Origin: an uncultured Bacteroidota bacterium
GTDB taxonomy: Bacteria > Bacteroidota > Bacteroidia > Flavobacteriales > Flavobacteriaceae
Assembly: GCA_902584445.1 (NCBI GenBank)
Contig: CACHZY010000005.1
Span: 1-64,000, forward strand
Length of the DNA: 64,000 bases
Direction of reading: 5' to 3'
This document shows positions 61,518-64,000 of the stretch, in pieces. Position 1 is the stretch's first letter. Each line of letters opens with the position of its first letter. Below the pieces are notes generated by a model. It did no database searches. It saw only the letters and a program-made list of their open reading frames with translations, and was not told the DNA's origin. The translations under genes were made by a program, and so were the position numbers.

Positions 61518-62888
61518 ATGAAAAAAATAATATTTTTTTTCACGGTTATTTTTATTGTGATAAATCTAAAAGCTCAAGATGGAAGTAAGCATATTCCATG
61601 GAAGCTTGATGGTGCATTAGAAAGAATTGAAAAAATAAGAAAAGGGGAAGTAGTTTTAGAATTTTATCATGAAAATAAAAGATTAAAAAATAAAAAAGGT
61701 GACTTTAAAATAGAGTTAATTAGTCATAATTTTAATTTTGGTGTCTCCATGACTCAATCCAGGGATTTATTTCAAACAGCTAAATTTGAGATCTACCGAG
61801 ACCGAGTTAAAGAACTTTTCAATTTTATTACAGTTGGTTTTTACTGGGTTCTATTTGATGAAAAAGGTGATACTAACTATGCAAATAAATATATGAATGA
61901 TAACCTCCAATGGGCTGATAAAAATAATTTGAGGGTAAAAGGACATCCACTTTTATGGCATGAATCTTTACCAAATTGGATTATAGACTTTGAGGATATG
62001 AAGGAGTTGGAGAAAATTATTAATAATAGAATTTCTAAATTAATCAATTCTTATCCTAAAATTCCTTATTGGGATGTTTATAATGAACCAGTTGCGCCGT
62101 TCAAAGCCCATGTGCATCCAAGTGGTATTACACGATGGATTACTTACAAGGGCGGTATTGAGCCAGCTATGAAATACTTGTATGATTTGGTCAATCAAAT
62201 AAACCCTACTAAAAAGTATGTAAATAACCATTACCATCCTAAGGAGCCAGAATTTATTGCCATTAATCAATATTTTATTGATGAAAACGTAAATTATAGT
62301 GCTATAGGAATGCAAGCACACATGCAAACAGATTCAGGAGTTTTGTCTGAAACGGATCTTTGGAATTTACTTGAAGATTATTCTAAGTTTGAAAAGGAGA
62401 TTCATTTTACTGAAATTACCGTTACCAGTTCAAAAAGATTTAAAGACTGGGAAGAGCATAAAATCTATCTTAAAAATAGAGATGATCTACTAAAACAAGG
62501 TAAGGATTTATACCTTGAAAGTCTGGATGAATATGAAATTTATCAAGCCGAGTATCTAAAAGATTTTTTCACTTTAGCATTTAGTCATCCATCATTAACT
62601 TCAATTACCATTTGGAACCTAACGGATCTAAATGCATGGAGAGGCCATGCAGGAGGAATTTTAGATAAAGACTTCAATCCTAAAAAAGCTTTTTATACTT
62701 TAAAAAAGCTTATTAAAGAGGATTGGTCAACCAAAACTGAGATTACTCAAAAACTAAAGAAACCAATTGTTTTTAAAGGTTTCTATGGTGATTATTTAGG
62801 AGAGGTTACTATTGAGGGTAAAAAATATAACTTCACTTTTAACCACAGCGCAGATAACACTGATACTATAAAGGTAATTATTCAATAG
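61518..62888 (+). CDS. GH10-family endo-xylanase
   Basis: 456 aa from ATG 61518; the track start at 61389 lies inside the HTCS gene and is rejected, because MKKIIFFFTVIFIVINLKAQ is a clear signal peptide. An N-terminal segment of about 60 residues (RIEKIRKGEVVLEFYHENKR) precedes the barrel. GH10 motifs are KGHPLLWHESLPNW, acid/base Glu190 in YWDVYNEPV and nucleophile Glu299 in EIHFTEITV. It is four bases after the HTCS stop, so it is probably cotranscribed with its regulator. It should cleave internal beta-xylosidic bonds. It is a conventional GH10, unlike the fused one at 40821-43448. Confidence 0.93.
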   Translation: MKKIIFFFTVIFIVINLKAQDGSKHIPWKLDGALERIEKIRKGEVVLEFYHENKRLKNKKGDFKIELISHNFNFGVSMTQSRDLFQTAKFEIYRDRVKELFNFITVGFYWVLFDEKGDTNYANKYMNDNLQWADKNNLRVKGHPLLWHESLPNWIIDFEDMKELEKIINNRISKLINSYPKIPYWDVYNEPVAPFKAHVHPSGITRWITYKGGIEPAMKYLYDLVNQINPTKKYVNNHYHPKEPEFIAINQYFIDENVNYSAIGMQAHMQTDSGVLSETDLWNLLEDYSKFEKEIHFTEITVTSSKRFKDWEEHKIYLKNRDDLLKQGKDLYLESLDEYEIYQAEYLKDFFTLAFSHPSLTSITIWNLTDLNAWRGHAGGILDKDFNPKKAFYTLKKLIKEDWSTKTEITQKLKKPIVFKGFYGDYLGEVTIEGKKYNFTFNHSADNTDTIKVIIQ

Positions 62889-62932
62889 CTCAATAGAGGC
62901 CTTGTTTTTTAGAATGTTATTTATTCCCGTGG

Positions 62933-63955
62933 TTAATTTAAAACACACCTAAAACCTGTGTGCTGTGAACCAGTATCAGGAGACGACTTCATTTTGGAGG
63001 CAACACGGTAGCCCGAACAGTATGTGTCATTGCAAAGAAATGAGCCTCCGCGAATAATTTTTTGGTCAATGTATGGATTATAGGGATCAAAACTTTCATT
63101 AGCTCCCTTGGGATTTAAAGTAGTCTGTTTTGCTATGGTTTTATAGTAGTCATAGTTATACCAATCCGAGCACCATTCCCACACATTTCCTGCCATATCA
63201 TAAAGCCCATATCCATTGGGCTCAAAAGATTTCACTGGAGCAGAATAAAAAAATAAGTCTTTATTTGAATTATTATATGGAAAGGTACCCTCCCAACTGT
63301 TAGCTTTTACCTTTCCAGTACTAATTTCTTCATCTCCCCATGGATATTTTTTATCCTTTAGTCCCCCTCTCGCAGCCCATTCCCATTCAGCTTCAGTAGG
63401 CAGTCGCTTTCCCGCCCAATTTGCATAAGCTACAGCATCATCCCATGAGACATGAACAACAGGGTGATTTTCTTTTCCTTCAATAGTACTTCCCTTGCCT
63501 CTAGGGCTTCTCCAATCTGCCTTTGGTTTCCATTCCCACCAAGCTGAAAAGTTATTTAAATCCACTGGACCAGCGGTAGGTTTAAAAACTAATGAAGAAG
63601 CTTGTAAAAGCGTGTCATGTGGTTTGGGGGTATCAGGGGGTAGTTGTTTTTTCATTTCCTCCCAATCCACTGGTTTCTCAGCTGTGGTTACATATCCTGT
63701 TTCTTCAATAAATTTTGCAAACTGTGCATTGGTTACTTCAGTTTGATCAATCCAAAATCCATCAACTTTTACTAGATGTACAGGCCCTTCGTCTGGTCTA
63801 GCCTGATTATCTTCACTTCCCATTTGAAAAGTACTTCCAGGGATCCAAATCATTCCTTTTTTATTTTCAACAGGGCTAAGTTCAGATTTTTTAGTTTTTG
63901 ACTGGCAACCAATTATTCCAATTAATAAAAAGATTAATGTTATAGATTTATACAC
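62933..63955 (-). CDS. Formylglycine-generating enzyme (SUMF1-type), predicted lipoprotein
   Basis: 340 aa. The lipobox is LIGIIGC (Cys17), then the FGE-sulfatase domain from MIWIPGSTFQMGSEDNQARP. Other hallmarks are HPVVHVSWDDAVAYANWAGK, RLPTEAEWEWAARGG and GNVWEWCSDW. The copper-binding catalytic cysteines are present, Cys308 and Cys313 in GGSFLCNDTYCSGYR, and the end is GFRCVLN. FGE uses oxygen to turn the sulfatase Cys into formylglycine. Intact cysteines separate it from the many catalytically silent SUMF1-like proteins. The signal sequence puts it outside the cytoplasm. It serves the three neighbouring sulfatases by inference. Confidence 0.9.
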   Translation of the reverse strand: MYKSITLIFLLIGIIGCQSKTKKSELSPVENKKGMIWIPGSTFQMGSEDNQARPDEGPVHLVKVDGFWIDQTEVTNAQFAKFIEETGYVTTAEKPVDWEEMKKQLPPDTPKPHDTLLQASSLVFKPTAGPVDLNNFSAWWEWKPKADWRSPRGKGSTIEGKENHPVVHVSWDDAVAYANWAGKRLPTEAEWEWAARGGLKDKKYPWGDEEISTGKVKANSWEGTFPYNNSNKDLFFYSAPVKSFEPNGYGLYDMAGNVWEWCSDWYNYDYYKTIAKQTTLNPKGANESFDPYNPYIDQKIIRGGSFLCNDTYCSGYRVASKMKSSPDTGSQHTGFRCVLN

Positions 63956-64000
63956 TTTATATATTTTTTCATTGGCAAAGGTGCTAATTTAAAGATTAAC

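Noticed and set aside
62888-62932. Terminator between the GH10 and FGE genes
   Set aside because: AGGCCT is a short palindrome near a T-run, but the stem is too short to support a terminator call.

Overview
The window reads as a marine member of the Flavobacteriaceae (Bacteroidota). The evidence is low G+C content, a SprA type IX secretion (T9SS) translocon gene at the left edge, T9SS sorting domains, a SusC/SusD pair, a hybrid two-component regulator, and start-proximal TAnnTTTG promoter elements. I see no IS element, integrase, CRISPR array, rRNA operon or replication origin. No stretch over 300 bases lacks a gene.

Layout, left. 1-2262: the 3' end of sprA, then gcvH and a TonB-like gene. 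2341-7379: a cytochrome oxidase assembly cluster (ctaB, two subunit III genes, subunit IV, an SCO-like protein, SCO1, DUF420 and a 68-aa CxxC protein). 7491-13252: a five-gene MacB-like tripartite efflux operon. 13276-30477: housekeeping genes, namely tsaB, an Nfu-type Fe-S scaffold, a gamma carbonic anhydrase, the envelope set ompH-ompH-bamA-uppS-DUF6089, nadK, pdxJ, a hydrolase, a GNAT, lysC, a SerA-like dehydrogenase, mgtE, rsmA, serS and ribF. 30566-35122: a secreted metalloprotease followed by a small lipoprotein. 35119-37385: pth, rplY and prs. 37496-37577: tRNA-Leu(CAA).

Layout, right. From 37779 to the right edge lies a polysaccharide utilisation locus (PUL). It holds a GH30 lipoprotein, three S1-type sulfatases (one fused to a GH10 xylanase domain), a small secreted protein, SusD, SusC, an Fn3-like lipoprotein, a 1657-aa T9SS beta-helix protein, a GH43, an HTCS regulator, a second GH10 and a lipoprotein formylglycine-generating enzyme (FGE). 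Together these indicate uptake and breakdown of a sulfated xylan. The sulfatases would remove sulfate and the FGE would mature them. GH10 and GH30 would cut the backbone, GH43 would trim side chains or oligomers, SusCD would import, and the HTCS would sense oligosaccharide.

Most notable points. (1) The sulfatase-GH10 fusion. (2) An exported FGE beside the sulfatases it probably serves. (3) A paralogous two-gene module, a T9SS cargo plus an ATGA-overlapping Fn3-like lipoprotein, present once in the PUL and once 14 kb away with a metalloprotease. (4) A subunit III gene whose last helix is reached only by a -1 shift on a canonical A AAA AAG heptamer. Three genes (this one, uppS and the metalloprotease) carry four homopolymer-associated frame changes in all, so assembly error must be excluded before reading biology into any of them.
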